The notes under the pieces: model-generated
Told to the model about the DNA's origin: nothing
Seen by the model: only the letters and a program-made list of their open reading frames with translations
The model's database searches: none
Translations under genes and position numbers: made by a program
Origin: Burkholderia cenocepacia
GTDB taxonomy: Bacteria; Pseudomonadota; Gammaproteobacteria; Burkholderiales; Burkholderiaceae
Assembly: GCF_014211915.1 (NCBI RefSeq)
Contig: NZ_CP060041.1
Span: forward strand, 62,001-126,000
Length of the DNA: 64,000 nucleotides
Direction: 5' to 3'
Shown here: positions 1 to 8,804 of the stretch, in pieces
Layout of the letters: each line of letters opens with the position of its first letter
How positions within the stretch are numbered: position 1 is the first letter of the stretch

Positions 1-390
1 CGCGATTCGGGCAATGACCGGAAACTGCCAATGGTCTTCTTCTGCGAGAACAACGGCCTGATCGTGTCGATGCGGCTCAAGAACGTCGTCCCCACCACCA
101 ACATCGCCGACTACGCGGCAGGCTACGGCGTTCCAGGCTTGATCGTGGATGCCCCGGACGCAGTGGCCGTCTACGAGGCCACGCAGGACCTTCGCTCGCG
201 CTCGCGCGGGCAACGGCCCAACGCTGATCGAGGCCAAGGCAGTGCGCCATCGCGGTCACCGGGATGGCGATTCGCAGTTGTACCGCACGGACAAGGACGA
301 CGACTTGGTGAACTACCGCGATCCTCTGGACGTGCTTCGCCTGTACATGAGCGTCGAAGAAATGCTGCGACCGGGACCCTCGGCTGCAGC
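1..390 (+). pseudogene. Remnant of a thiamine-diphosphate-dependent 2-oxoacid/acetoin dehydrogenase E1 alpha subunit
   Basis: The first 180 bases read in one frame as a typical E1-alpha interior segment (VFFCENNG, then ADYAAGYGVPG, then DAVAVYEATQ). The family sequence then continues in a different frame (ARARAGNGPTLIEAKAVRHRGH, DGDSQLYRTDKDD, NYRDPLDVLR), so there is a frameshift near position 185-195. After about position 365 the similarity stops without the normal C-terminal region, and the 5' part lies outside the window. Frameshifted and truncated, so it should give no working enzyme. The convergent regulator's stop codon lies at the junction where homology ends, which suggests an old deletion. 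Family assignment is firm; the exact substrate (pyruvate, acetoin or branched-chain) is not. Confidence 0.75.
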
Positions 391-1440
391 TCATTCCCGG
401 CGGCCCGGGTCGCTATCGTGGGAGGGGCGCAAACGTCCTGGGTTTCGCCCATTCGCCCAGCGCCTGTAGTCGGCCGGCGTCATACCGGTGAGTTGGCCGA
501 AGGCCCGTCTGAATGATGTTTCGTCGCTGTAGCCGCATTGCAACGCGACTTGCTTAATGCTTGCTCCAGGCCGCTCGAGCAACACGCAGGCCATTTCGAT
601 CCGCACGCGGGTAATGAACCCTTTGGGTGACTCGTTGGTCAAGCTCTTCAGCCGCCGATGCAGTGTCCGTTCGCTGAGACTTAGCGCGCTCGCCAGCGCT
701 TCAGTGGTCAGTCCGGGGCTAGCATGGCGAACGATCTGCTCTGCTTGCAGGAGCAGCGGGTCGGTGGCATTGACGAACCCACGGGGCGCATAAACCAGTT
801 GCGGCAGCGGCAAGCTGTCGGCCACGGAGATATCCGCAGCGAGACGGGCCACATCGGGCCCTGCCTCACGTCTGATCACATGCAAGGCCAGATCCACCCA
901 AGACAGTGGACCGCCTGTCGTCACGATCCGATCCTGCTCTTCCACTGCTGTGCCCCAAACCGCGCATGCCTTGGGAAACCGCTGCCTGAACGCATGGTGG
1001 AGCCACCAAGTGGTCGTACAACGCCTTCCGTTCAGCAACCCGGCCTCTCCCAGCACGAAAGTACCTGCACACGCAGCACCCACCAGTGCACCGGCCTGAT
1101 GACGCTCTTGCAGCCACGTTGCCGCGTGGCTGATCGATGCGGATACAGGGGGGAGCCGGTCAGGCCCCAGCGCCATGCCTGTGACAAGCGCCACGTCGCA
1201 ATGCGTCAATTCCCAAAACGAAGCGTCGACCGGAATCAGCCGGCCCTGCGGGTCGCACAGAGTCTTCCCGTCCGCGCTTGCGATAATGGTCTCGAAGGTT
1301 GGGAGGGCTCGGCCAGGCAGGTCATATGACGCGTCGGCAGGCGGTGCACGTAACGCTTGCTCCGTCATCCAGAACAGGTCGGCAAGGCCGCTAATGGCGG
1401 AGAGCAGGCTGCCCTCGACTGCAACGATTCCTATGCGCAC
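391..1440 (-). CDS. GlxA-type transcriptional regulator (DJ-1/PfpI-like sensor domain plus AraC HTH)
   Basis: A cytoplasmic regulator of about 349 residues. The N-terminal two thirds resemble the DJ-1/PfpI glutamine-amidotransferase-like fold (RIGIVAVEGS at the start, ALVGAACAGTFVLGEAGLL in the middle). The C-terminal third is an AraC double helix-turn-helix (LSERTLHRRLKSLTNESP, then QVALQCGYSDETSFRRAF). I chose the GTG at 1440 because a GGAG lies six bases upstream and the family begins near RIGIVAVEG. An ATG at 1575 would add 45 unlikely residues and overlap the divergent gene. The last 20 or so residues after YRRWAN look unrelated to the family and may be read-through into the neighbouring remnant. 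It is divergent from the alpha/beta hydrolase at 1563, a likely target. Ligand unknown. Confidence 0.85.
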   Translation of the reverse strand: MRIGIVAVEGSLLSAISGLADLFWMTEQALRAPPADASYDLPGRALPTFETIIASADGKTLCDPQGRLIPVDASFWELTHCDVALVTGMALGPDRLPPVSASISHAATWLQERHQAGALVGAACAGTFVLGEAGLLNGRRCTTTWWLHHAFRQRFPKACAVWGTAVEEQDRIVTTGGPLSWVDLALHVIRREAGPDVARLAADISVADSLPLPQLVYAPRGFVNATDPLLLQAEQIVRHASPGLTTEALASALSLSERTLHRRLKSLTNESPKGFITRVRIEMACVLLERPGASIKQVALQCGYSDETSFRRAFGQLTGMTPADYRRWANGRNPGRLRPSHDSDPGRRE

Positions 1441-1562
1441 GGCGCGCTCCGTGTCCGAGGGAGGGTTGGCGAATTTTGCATGAATGTTGGCAAGTTTGCC
1501 ACCTGCCACGGTTCGTTGAAGCCAGATAAATTTGGCACGTCTTCTCAACGATTCGCTTTCAC

Positions 1563-2393
1563 ATGAAATTCCCATTCCTTCACGACTGTCCGGACTCGTT
1601 CCTTCAGAGAAGAACGCGCCGTCGGTCCGTATGGTTCAGCCGACTGGTTGCAGCCGTGGCCTTCACGGCAACGCTGACGACGGCTCATGCGGCAGCGACT
1701 ACGGCGCCGGCTGTGCGCAACATCGTCCTCGTGCATGGTGCCTTTGCGGACGGATCGAGCTGGAACCCGGTGATCGTCAGGCTACAGCGCATGGGTTATC
1801 GCGTCACTGCTGTGCAAAACCCCCTCACTTCACTCGCAGACGACGTTGCCGCCACCGAGAGCGTCCTGCATCGGCAAACCGGCAACGTACTGCTGGTGGG
1901 CCACTCTTGGGCCGGCGCGGTCGTCACGCAAGCAGGCAACGCTGCCAATGTGAAAGGCCTGGTCTATCTGTCCGCGCTGGTACCGGACAACGGCGAGTCC
2001 GCCGCCGACCTTCTGCAACGCCTCAATGCGCCGATGACCGGCCTCGCACCGGACGCCCAGGGGCTGATCTGGCTGGACGATGCGCGAGCGTTTCAGCACG
2101 TCATGGCGGCAGACATTCCGCTTGAACAGGCTCGCGTCCTGGCATCGGTTCAACAGCCTGTCGCGGCGGCCTGCTTCACCGGGAAGATTCAGCAAGCGGC
2201 CTGGCACGACAAGCCTGTCTGGTATCTGCGAACCACCAACGACAATGCGCTGAAGCCCGCCGTACAGCAAGCCATTGCACAGCACATCGGCGCAACGGTC
2301 ACGTCGATTCGCTCCAGCCACATGTCGATGCTGTCTCACCCGGACGAAGTCGCGAGGCTGATCGATCTAGCTGCCCGACAGGCATTGCAATAA
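1563..2393 (+). CDS. Exported alpha/beta hydrolase
   Basis: 276 residues. The N-terminus has basic residues (QRRTRRR), then a hydrophobic stretch ending in AHAA near residue 44, which looks like a signal peptide, so a periplasmic location is likely. The mature part is a small alpha/beta hydrolase: VLVHGAFADGSSW carries the oxyanion-hole HG, GHSWAG places the nucleophile at Ser115, and SSHMSML places the catalytic His at about 253. An acidic partner is probably within TTNDNAL. The family covers esterases and related hydrolases; no substrate can be deduced. It leads a same-strand run with the azoreductase (51 bases later) and YciI genes, and is divergent from the GlxA-type regulator. Confidence 0.85.
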   Translation: MKFPFLHDCPDSFLQRRTRRRSVWFSRLVAAVAFTATLTTAHAAATTAPAVRNIVLVHGAFADGSSWNPVIVRLQRMGYRVTAVQNPLTSLADDVAATESVLHRQTGNVLLVGHSWAGAVVTQAGNAANVKGLVYLSALVPDNGESAADLLQRLNAPMTGLAPDAQGLIWLDDARAFQHVMAADIPLEQARVLASVQQPVAAACFTGKIQQAAWHDKPVWYLRTTNDNALKPAVQQAIAQHIGATVTSIRSSHMSMLSHPDEVARLIDLAARQALQ

Positions 2394-2444
2394 ATTCCAG
2401 CGCGTTTCGACGCGCTTCACTCCTCCCCTGACAGCGAGGCCTCA

Positions 2445-3089
2445 ATGAACATCCTTCATCTCGATTCGAGCATGCTCGGCAACAGTTCCATCACGCGGGA
2501 GCTGTCCGCGGCCGCGGTAGCGGGTCTACGGGCGCAGCATCCATCGGCGCATGTGACGTACCGTGATCTCGTCCGCGACGAAATCCGGCATCTCACCGGC
2601 CCAATCGCAGCCGGATTTCGCCAAATCGACGTCGGTGCTTTCGACGACGCCACCGCGCACGAACATCAGCTAACCGAAGCACTCGTCACGGAGTTTCTAG
2701 CGAGCGACGTCATTGTCATCGGTGCGCCGATGTACAACTTTTCGGTACCTAGCCAGTTGAAAGCATGGCTCGATCGCGTGGCCCAGGCCGGGCGTACGTT
2801 CCGGTATACCGAAAACGGCCCGGTCGGTCTCGCGGGCGGCAAGCAGGTGATCGTAGCCTCTGCGCGCGGCGGGTTTTACGCGGAAGCACCGCTCGCACAC
2901 ATGGACTTCCAGGAAAGCTACCTGAAGGCGTTCTTCGGATTTCTGGGCATCGTCGACGTCCGGTTCGTACGGGCGGAGGGGGTGTCGAAAGGTCAAGCCG
3001 TCCGGGACCGGGGCATCGCGCTCGCCCGCGCGTCCCTGACCGAGGTACTCGTCAACGTACGCACGTCCGGTGCGCAAACCATCCAGTAA
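2445..3089 (+). CDS. azoR: FMN-dependent NADH:quinone / azobenzene reductase (AzoR type)
   Basis: 214 residues, the normal AzoR length (about 200-215). The flavodoxin-like fold starts with MNILHLDSSML and SITRELS, where the early Ser/Thr residues bind FMN phosphate. GAPMYNFSVPSQLKAWLD is the classic FMN-ring loop, and a second flavin contact lies in ASARGGFY. The family makes cytosolic homodimers that reduce azo bonds and quinones by two electrons with NADH, usually as protection against thiol or electrophile stress. The downstream YciI-like gene starts 12 bases after this stop, so the two are probably cotranscribed with the hydrolase. Burkholderia genomes usually carry several AzoR paralogues. 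Confidence 0.93.
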   Translation: MNILHLDSSMLGNSSITRELSAAAVAGLRAQHPSAHVTYRDLVRDEIRHLTGPIAAGFRQIDVGAFDDATAHEHQLTEALVTEFLASDVIVIGAPMYNFSVPSQLKAWLDRVAQAGRTFRYTENGPVGLAGGKQVIVASARGGFYAEAPLAHMDFQESYLKAFFGFLGIVDVRFVRAEGVSKGQAVRDRGIALARASLTEVLVNVRTSGAQTIQ

Positions 3090-3101
3090 CAGGGGTCGCT
3101 T

Positions 3102-3410
3102 ATGCTGTTCGCCATCAAACTCGGCTACGTCCGTCCCATTGAAGAGATCCAGGCGCATCTCGATGCTCACAAGGCATGGCTCGTCAGATACGCTCAGGCG
3201 GGAAATATTCTTGCCGCGGGTCCGCTGCATGAAGAGAACGGCGGTTTCGTGCTGGCGTATGCGGACCAACCACGGGATATCGAAGAAATGATTGCCGACG
3301 ACCCATTCCATATTCACGGGCTGGCCACGTTCGATGCCCACTGCTGCGAACCTGCCATATGTGCGGCAGGCTTTCCTGCGCACTGGGCAGCAGGCGCAAG
3401 GTCGATATGA
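3102..3410 (+). CDS. YciI-family small protein
   Basis: 102 residues with a YCII-related fold: an N-terminal strand (MLFAIKLGYV), HLDAHKAWLVRYAQAGNILAAGP and then DDPFHIHGLATFD. These carry the conserved His and Asp residues of the family, which form small ferredoxin-like dimers of mostly unknown function. The last 20 residues (after FDAHCCEP) do not follow the common family ending, so the C-terminus may have diverged. It follows azoR by 12 bases and is probably in the same transcript. No specific reaction can be assigned. Confidence 0.8.
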   Translation: MLFAIKLGYVRPIEEIQAHLDAHKAWLVRYAQAGNILAAGPLHEENGGFVLAYADQPRDIEEMIADDPFHIHGLATFDAHCCEPAICAAGFPAHWAAGARSI

Positions 3411-3708
3411 TGGGCTTCATTTGCGGGACATGCTCACGCTGACCCGCGGTGGAATTCCGTGACCAATCGTACCGCGCGTCTCGCGTCGAGATTCTCGGAA
3501 TCACGGAATGTCGAGCTGCAGCGCTCGCCACAGTCGCCGCCCCGCGATTCGCTCAACCCCAGCCAGGCCGACATCCGGCGATAGCCGAAGTGCCGCAACG
3601 CTTGCGCGGCCCACCTCAGCCTCTCGCCTCGGCCGAATCAGGAAAGCTGCCAAAATGACGTCGCCGCGCGAAATACCGGTCTCCCGGCATACCAGCGATT
3701 CCGAACCG
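3411..3708. other. Gap between convergent genes, nothing recognised
   Basis: About 300 bases between the end of the YciI gene and the end of the transketolase C-subunit gene. Short open frames exist on both strands but match no family I recognise and have no ribosome binding site. I see no convincing terminator with a T-run. It also marks a shift from the somewhat less GC-rich left-hand block to the denser block on the right. Confidence 0.4.
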
Positions 3709-4707
3709 TCACCCGAGCCACGACCGGATATTCGCGCACATCGCGCTAGCCGAGATCCCGTACCGCTCGTGCAACGTCGGCAGCGCGCCCGCGGCGAGGT
3801 ACGCATCCGGCAGCGCGATCTGCCGGAACGGCACCGCGACGCCGGCGCCGAGCAACGCGGTCGCGACCGCTTCGCCGAGCCCGCCGATCACCGTATGGTT
3901 CTCCGCGACGACGACCATGCGCCCTTTTCGCGCGGCCTCGCGGACGATGGTCGCCGTATCGAGCGGCTTGATCGTCGGCACATGCAGCACGGCGACATCG
4001 ACGCGATCGGCTTCGAGCGCCTTCGCCACCTCGAGCGCACGCATCGTCATGATCCCGGACGAGATCAGCAGCACGTCGTTGCCGTCGCGCAGCAGCTTGG
4101 CCTTGCCGAGCTCGAAACGGTAATCGTATTCGTCGAGCACGGCCGGCACGTTGCCGCGCAGCAGACGCGCGTACACCGGCCCCTTGTGCGCGGCGATGGC
4201 CGGCACCATCTGTTCGATGTCCAGCGCGTCGCACGGATCGATCACGGTCATGTTCGGCATCGCGCGCATCAGCGCCAGATCCTCGGCGGCCTGGTGGCTC
4301 GGTCCATAGCCGGTCGTGAGCCCCGGCAATGCGCAGATCAGCTTCACGTCGAGATTGTCCTCGGCGATCGCCTGGTGAATGAAGTCGTACGCGCGGCGCG
4401 TCGCGAACACCGCATAGGTCGTGACGAACGGCTGCGCGCCTTCATGCGCGAACCCGGCGGCGGCCCCCATCAGCAGCTGTTCGGCCATGCCCATCTGGTA
4501 GTACCGCTCCGGGAATGCCTTCGCGAAGATGTGCAGGTCGGTGTACTTGCCGAGATCGGCCGTCATCCCGATCACGTTGGCGTTCGTGCGCGCGAGTTCG
4601 GTCAGCGCATGGCCGAACGGCGCGGAGCGGGTTGCCTGCCCTTCGGCCGCGATGGAGGCGATCATCGCCGAGGTCTTCAGGCGCGGCTTGTTGTCGGCGG
4701 TGCTCAT
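3709..4707 (-). CDS. Transketolase, C-terminal subunit (split transketolase)
   Basis: 332 residues covering the pyrimidine-binding and C-terminal domains of transketolase. The segment with ADLGKYTDLHIFAKAFPERYYQMGMAEQ contains the Glu of MAEQ that activates the thiamine ring. The region then runs through YDFIHQAIAEDNLDVKLI and the C-terminal lobe (VVVAENHTVIGGLGEAV). The start is the ATG at 4707, which overlaps the stop of the N-terminal subunit by four bases (ATGA) and follows an AGGGAGA ribosome site, so the pair is translationally coupled. Split transketolases usually transfer two-carbon ketol units in specialised sugar pathways rather than the core pentose pathway. With an SDR and MFS gene upstream and no kinase nearby, the substrate is open. 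Confidence 0.9.
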   Translation of the reverse strand: MSTADNKPRLKTSAMIASIAAEGQATRSAPFGHALTELARTNANVIGMTADLGKYTDLHIFAKAFPERYYQMGMAEQLLMGAAAGFAHEGAQPFVTTYAVFATRRAYDFIHQAIAEDNLDVKLICALPGLTTGYGPSHQAAEDLALMRAMPNMTVIDPCDALDIEQMVPAIAAHKGPVYARLLRGNVPAVLDEYDYRFELGKAKLLRDGNDVLLISSGIMTMRALEVAKALEADRVDVAVLHVPTIKPLDTATIVREAARKGRMVVVAENHTVIGGLGEAVATALLGAGVAVPFRQIALPDAYLAAGALPTLHERYGISASAMCANIRSWLG

Positions 4708-5549
4708 GCGTGTCTCCCTGCTTCGAGTGCGTCGAGCGCGAGTTGCCACTCGTGCGCATCGACCCGGATGAAATGACTTTTCTCGCGTGCTTCGAGAAAC
4801 GGCACGCCGCACCCCATCTTCGTGTCGCAGACGATGATGCGCGGCTGCGGCGCGTCGTGCCGGCGCGCATCGTCGAACGCACGTTTCACCGCGTCGATGT
4901 CGTTGCCGTCCACCCGTTGCACGTACCAGCCGAACGCCTCGAGCTTGTCGACCAGCGGCTCGAACGCCATGACCTGCGTCGACGGGCCGTCGGCCTGCTG
5001 GTTATTCACGTCGACGATCGCGATCAGGTTGTCGAGCTTCCAGTGCGCGGCCGACATCAGCCCTTCCCAGATCGCGCCTTCGTCGAGCTCGCCGTCCGAG
5101 AACAGCGTATAGACGAACGCATCGGAGCCCTTGCGCTTCAGGCCGAGACACCGGCCGACCGCGATCGTCAGCCCCTGCCCGAGCGAGCCGCCGGACATTT
5201 CCATGCCGGGCGTGTAGCTCGCCATGCCGGACATCGGCAAGCGGCTGTCGTCGCTGCCATAGGTTTCGAGTTCCGCGGCCGGCAGGATGCCGGCTTCGAA
5301 CAGCGCCGCGTACAGCGCGATCGCATAGTGCCCGTTCGACAGCAGGAAGCGGTCGCGCCCTTCCCAGTCGGGATCGTCGGCGCGATAGCGCATCGCGCCG
5401 AAATAGGCGACGGCCAGCACGTCGGCGATGTCGAGCGCCTGGCCGACATAGCCCTGCCCCTGCACTTCGCCCATCAGCACGGCGTTTCTTCGGATGCGGT
5501 ACGCGCGCTCGGCGAGCGTGACCGCTTCATGGATGGTTTCGGTTTCCAT
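4704..5549 (-). CDS. Transketolase, N-terminal subunit (split transketolase)
   Basis: 281 residues forming the thiamine-diphosphate-binding half. FLLSNGHYAIALYAAL is the conserved His-containing substrate region. GGSLGQGLTIAVGRCLGLK and FSDGELDEGAIWEGLMSA form the GDG-like cofactor-phosphate/Mg motif (here SDGELDEG), followed by IAIVDVNNQQADG with the metal-ligand Asn. It pairs with the C-terminal subunit just downstream (four-base overlap) and follows the MFS gene by 49 bases. The two polypeptides should assemble into a heterotetramer equivalent to a one-chain transketolase dimer. Substrate not deducible. Confidence 0.9.
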   Translation of the reverse strand: METETIHEAVTLAERAYRIRRNAVLMGEVQGQGYVGQALDIADVLAVAYFGAMRYRADDPDWEGRDRFLLSNGHYAIALYAALFEAGILPAAELETYGSDDSRLPMSGMASYTPGMEMSGGSLGQGLTIAVGRCLGLKRKGSDAFVYTLFSDGELDEGAIWEGLMSAAHWKLDNLIAIVDVNNQQADGPSTQVMAFEPLVDKLEAFGWYVQRVDGNDIDAVKRAFDDARRHDAPQPRIIVCDTKMGCGVPFLEAREKSHFIRVDAHEWQLALDALEAGRHA

Positions 5550-5598
5550 CGATCGCTCCAGTATCGGGTCGGAAGGAATGCAAATGAATCGGCGGTGA

Positions 5599-6924
5599 TC
5601 AGCGGTTCACGGATCGGGGCACGAGGAACACCAGCAGCGCGCCGGCCGTGATCGCGACGGAGATGAACACGAGCCCCGCGGTGGACTTGCCGGTCAGGTC
5701 GTTCAGCCAGCCGACGATCGCCGGCGAGAAGAAGCCCGCGAGGTTCGCGAAGCAGTTGACCGCGGCGATGCCCGCCGCCGCCGACATCCCGCCCAGCAAC
5801 GCGGTCGGCAGCGACCAGAACTGCGACGACGACGCGAGGATGCCGGCGGACGCGATGCTCAGGCACACGATCGATGCGCCGACGCTGCCGAGCATCGGCA
5901 ACGTGGCGAAGCCCGCCGCGGCGACCAGCATCGGCACCGCGAGATGGAAGCGGCGCTCGCGGCGACGATCCGCGCTGATGCCGATCAGCGGCAGCGCGAC
6001 GATCGCACACGCATACGGAATCGCGGTGAACAGGCCGACCCACAGCGGATCAGCCACGCCCGCCTTGCGAATGATCGTCGGCAGCCAGAACGTGAGGCCA
6101 TACTGCCCGAGCACCACGCAGAAGTAGATCGCTGCCATCAGCCACAGCCGGCGGTCCGCGACGAACGTCCGAATCGACAGGTGGGCGGTGGTGTGCGCGG
6201 CGTCGGCCGACACGTTGCGCGCGAGCAAGGCTTTTTCGGCGTCGGTCAGCCATTTCGCGCCGGCGATGCCGTCGTCGAGATACAGCAGGATCGCGAAACC
6301 CAGCACGAACGACGGCAGCGCCTCGAGCAGGAACAGCCACTTCCAGCCGGCCATCGACATCGCGCCGTGCAGCGAATGCATGATCGCGCCCGACAGCGGC
6401 CCGCCGATGATCCCGGCGAGCGGAATCGCCATGAAGAACAGCGACAGCGCCTTCGCGCGCCGCGCCGACGGGAACCAGTACGTGAGGTACAGGATCACGC
6501 CCGGCGCGAAGCCGGCTTCGGCGACGCCGAGCGCAAACCGCAGCACGTAGAACGCGGCGGGCGACTTGACGAACACGAAGCTCGCCGAGATCACCGCCCA
6601 GGTCAGCATGATGCGCGCGAGCCAGCGGCGCGCGCCGACGCGATGCAGGATCAGGTTGCTCGGCACCTCGAACAGGAAATAGCCGAGGAAGAAGATGCCG
6701 GCGCCCATCCCGTAGACCGTCTCGCTGAAGCGCAGGTCGTTGAGCATCTGCAGTTTCGCGAAGCCGACGTTGACGCGGTCGAGATACGCGCCGAGGTAGC
6801 ACAACATCAGGAACGGGATCAGCCGTCGCGCGACCTTCGCGTAGGTGGCCGCTTCGAACGTCCGCGCGTCGTCCCGTTGCAGCATCTCGCCCTCGACGGG
6901 CGGTGCGGGGTACTTTGCTCTCAT
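5599..6924 (-). CDS. MFS transporter, anion:cation symporter (ACS) type
   Basis: 441 residues with about 12 membrane segments. The sequence after the cytoplasmic N-terminus (LIPFLMLCYLGAYLDRVNVGFAKLQM) is the hallmark of the ACS family, which moves carboxylates, sugar acids and phthalate-like anions with protons. YFLFEVPSNLILHRVGARRW and RFALGVAEAGFAPGVILYLTYWFP are further family motifs. I chose the ATG at 6924 because an AGGAG lies a few bases upstream; a longer open frame to 7080 is not protein-like. It lies between the SDR and the split transketolase genes, so it probably imports the substrate handled by them. A paralogue of the same family is at 51725-53071. Confidence 0.9.
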   Translation of the reverse strand: MRAKYPAPPVEGEMLQRDDARTFEAATYAKVARRLIPFLMLCYLGAYLDRVNVGFAKLQMLNDLRFSETVYGMGAGIFFLGYFLFEVPSNLILHRVGARRWLARIMLTWAVISASFVFVKSPAAFYVLRFALGVAEAGFAPGVILYLTYWFPSARRAKALSLFFMAIPLAGIIGGPLSGAIMHSLHGAMSMAGWKWLFLLEALPSFVLGFAILLYLDDGIAGAKWLTDAEKALLARNVSADAAHTTAHLSIRTFVADRRLWLMAAIYFCVVLGQYGLTFWLPTIIRKAGVADPLWVGLFTAIPYACAIVALPLIGISADRRRERRFHLAVPMLVAAAGFATLPMLGSVGASIVCLSIASAGILASSSQFWSLPTALLGGMSAAAGIAAVNCFANLAGFFSPAIVGWLNDLTGKSTAGLVFISVAITAGALLVFLVPRSVNR

Positions 6925-6998
6925 CCTTGTCTCCTGCCATGGCCCCGGGTTGTCCCGGGTGCATGATGGTCGGCGCCGCGCATCGGGCGGCGCCGTTC

Positions 6999-7748
6999 TC
7001 AGTGAATCAGCATCCCGCCGTTGACGTCGAGCGTGATGCCCGTCAGGTAGCTCGACAGGTCGCTCAGCAGGAACAGGCACGCATGCGCGACGTCGGCGGC
7101 CTCGCCGAGCCGGCCGAGCGGAATGCCCTTGATGATGTCCTCGCGCATGTCGGGCGTCAGCTTGTCGCCGGTGATGTCGGTCTGGATCAGGCCGGGCGTG
7201 ATCGAATTGACGCGGACCCGGTCGGCGCCGAATTCGCGCGCCATCGCCTTCGCGAGGCCAAGCACGCCGGCCTTGGCGGCGCTGTAGTGCGGGCCGCCGA
7301 AAATGCCGCCGCCGCGTTGCGCGGAGACCGACGACATGCAGACGATGCTGCCGCCGCGCTGCTCTTTCATCGCGGGCAGCACCGCTTGCGACATGTACAG
7401 CGTGCCGCGCAGGTTCACGTCGACGATCGCATCGAAGTCGCGGGCCGAGATCTCCAGCGTGCGCACCGGCTGCGTGATGCCGGCGTTGTTCACGAGGCCG
7501 TCGATGCGGCCGAAGTGCTCAAGCGCCGCGCGGGCGGCCGCCGCGCACGCGTCGCGGTCGGTGACGTCGCAGGCGAGGCCGAGATGGTCGGCGCCGAGTT
7601 CGGCGGCGGCCGCTTCGGCGTCGTCGCGGCGCAGGTCGAGGATCGCCACGCGTGCGCCGTGCGCGGCCAGCGCGCGGGCCGTGGCCTTGCCGATCCCGCG
7701 CGGCGACGCGGCGCCGGTCACGATGATGGTCCGGTTGTCGAGCAACAT
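6999..7748 (-). CDS. Short-chain dehydrogenase/reductase
   Basis: 249 residues, the classical SDR length. The cofactor motif is TGAASPRGIG at residues 11-20, an acidic residue in DLRRDD after strand 2 hints at NAD preference, and NNAG is at 87-90. Ser140/Ser142, Tyr155 and Lys159 form the catalytic set (YSAAK). The C-terminus ends in a normal DVNGGM tail. It leads the minus-strand run SDR - MFS - transketolase N - transketolase C, so it probably oxidises a polyol or hydroxy-acid to a keto sugar that the transketolase then cleaves. That order is an inference from neighbours, not from sequence motifs. Confidence 0.88.
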   Translation of the reverse strand: MLLDNRTIIVTGAASPRGIGKATARALAAHGARVAILDLRRDDAEAAAAELGADHLGLACDVTDRDACAAAARAALEHFGRIDGLVNNAGITQPVRTLEISARDFDAIVDVNLRGTLYMSQAVLPAMKEQRGGSIVCMSSVSAQRGGGIFGGPHYSAAKAGVLGLAKAMAREFGADRVRVNSITPGLIQTDITGDKLTPDMREDIIKGIPLGRLGEAADVAHACLFLLSDLSSYLTGITLDVNGGMLIH

Positions 7749-7904
7749 CGCTTGTCTCCTTGTTGATGTGTTGTCCGGAGTGTCGGCTCACCGGGCACCC
7801 GCATCAACGCGGAAACGCTCAGCCATAGTTGAGAAAATTTCAGATGACGGCGAGTAGCCGGTGCTGCAGCGCAATATCGCGGGGCGTGCCGCCGGATGGC
7901 GCGG

Positions 7905-8804
7905 TCAACCCGCTTGCCGATGAGCGGCGACTTCCCGCTCGATCCACGCCAGGAAGCGCTTCACGCGCGGCAATTCCGCGTTCTGTCGCGGGTAAACGAG
8001 ATGATGCGCGCCCACTTCGACCGCATGGGCCTCGCCGAACACCGGCACCAGCAGCCCTTGACGGATCTTCACCGACGCGAGCATCAGGCTTTCGAGCGCG
8101 ATGCCGAGGCCGAGCGCGGCGGTTTCGAGCGACATGTACGAACGGTCGAACGAGAAGTCGAAGGTTTTCTGCGCCGCCAGCGGCACGCCGGTGCGGCCGA
8201 ACCACTGCTTCCACTGGACCAGCGGCGTTTCGGAATAGATCAGACGATGGGCGAGCAGGTCTTCCGGCGCGTGCACCGGATGTTGCTCGAGGTACCGCGG
8301 CGACGCGAGCGGCGCGATGAACTCGCCGCGCACCGTCTTCACCTCGAGGTTGTCCCAGTTGCCGTAGCCGTGCCGGACGTCGATATCGTAGAAGCCGTTC
8401 GAGAACGACACGCTTTCGTACGAGCACGCGAGGTTCAGCTGGATATCGCCGTTCGCCTCCTGAAACGACGACAGCCGCGGCAGCAACCACATCAGCCCGA
8501 AGCTCGGGCTCGAATGCACGCGCAGGATATCGACTTCGGTGCGGCTCGACGCGCGCTCGGTCGCGCGGCTGAGGTCGGCCAGCGAGCCGGTGACGTCAGC
8601 CAGGTAGCGTTCGCCGGTCGGCGTGAGGACGAGGCCGCGCCCCGAGCGCTGAAACAGCGGTTGACCGATCTGCGCTTCGAGGTTGCTGAGCTGGTGACTG
8701 ACGGCGGACGCGGTCAGGCCAAGCTCTTCCGCCGCTCGGTTGACGCTTTTGGTCCGGGCGACGCTTTCGAACGCGATGATGGCCTTGAGCGGCGGAATGC
8801 GCAT
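7905..8804 (-). CDS. LysR-family transcriptional regulator (GcvA-like)
   Basis: 299 residues: an N-terminal winged HTH (PPLKAIIAFESVARTKSVNR, SAVSHQLSNLEAQIGQPLFQ) followed by the usual effector-binding domain. The pattern LKAIIAFESVAR and a C-terminus with few hydrophobic changes place it in the GcvA-like branch of LysR proteins. The ATG at 8804 was chosen because MRIPPLKAI is the expected family start; the open frame upstream to 8888 is alanine/serine-rich and unlike a regulator. It is on the same strand as the SDR-transketolase operon, 156 bases upstream of it, and divergent from a second LysR gene at 9069. It probably controls the SDR operon. Confidence 0.88.
   Translation of the reverse strand: MRIPPLKAIIAFESVARTKSVNRAAEELGLTASAVSHQLSNLEAQIGQPLFQRSGRGLVLTPTGERYLADVTGSLADLSRATERASSRTEVDILRVHSSPSFGLMWLLPRLSSFQEANGDIQLNLACSYESVSFSNGFYDIDVRHGYGNWDNLEVKTVRGEFIAPLASPRYLEQHPVHAPEDLLAHRLIYSETPLVQWKQWFGRTGVPLAAQKTFDFSFDRSYMSLETAALGLGIALESLMLASVKIRQGLLVPVFGEAHAVEVGAHHLVYPRQNAELPRVKRFLAWIEREVAAHRQAG

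Noticed and set aside
3449..3806. Short frames between the YciI and transketolase genes, as possible transposase relics
   Set aside because: No transposase motif or terminal repeat is visible.
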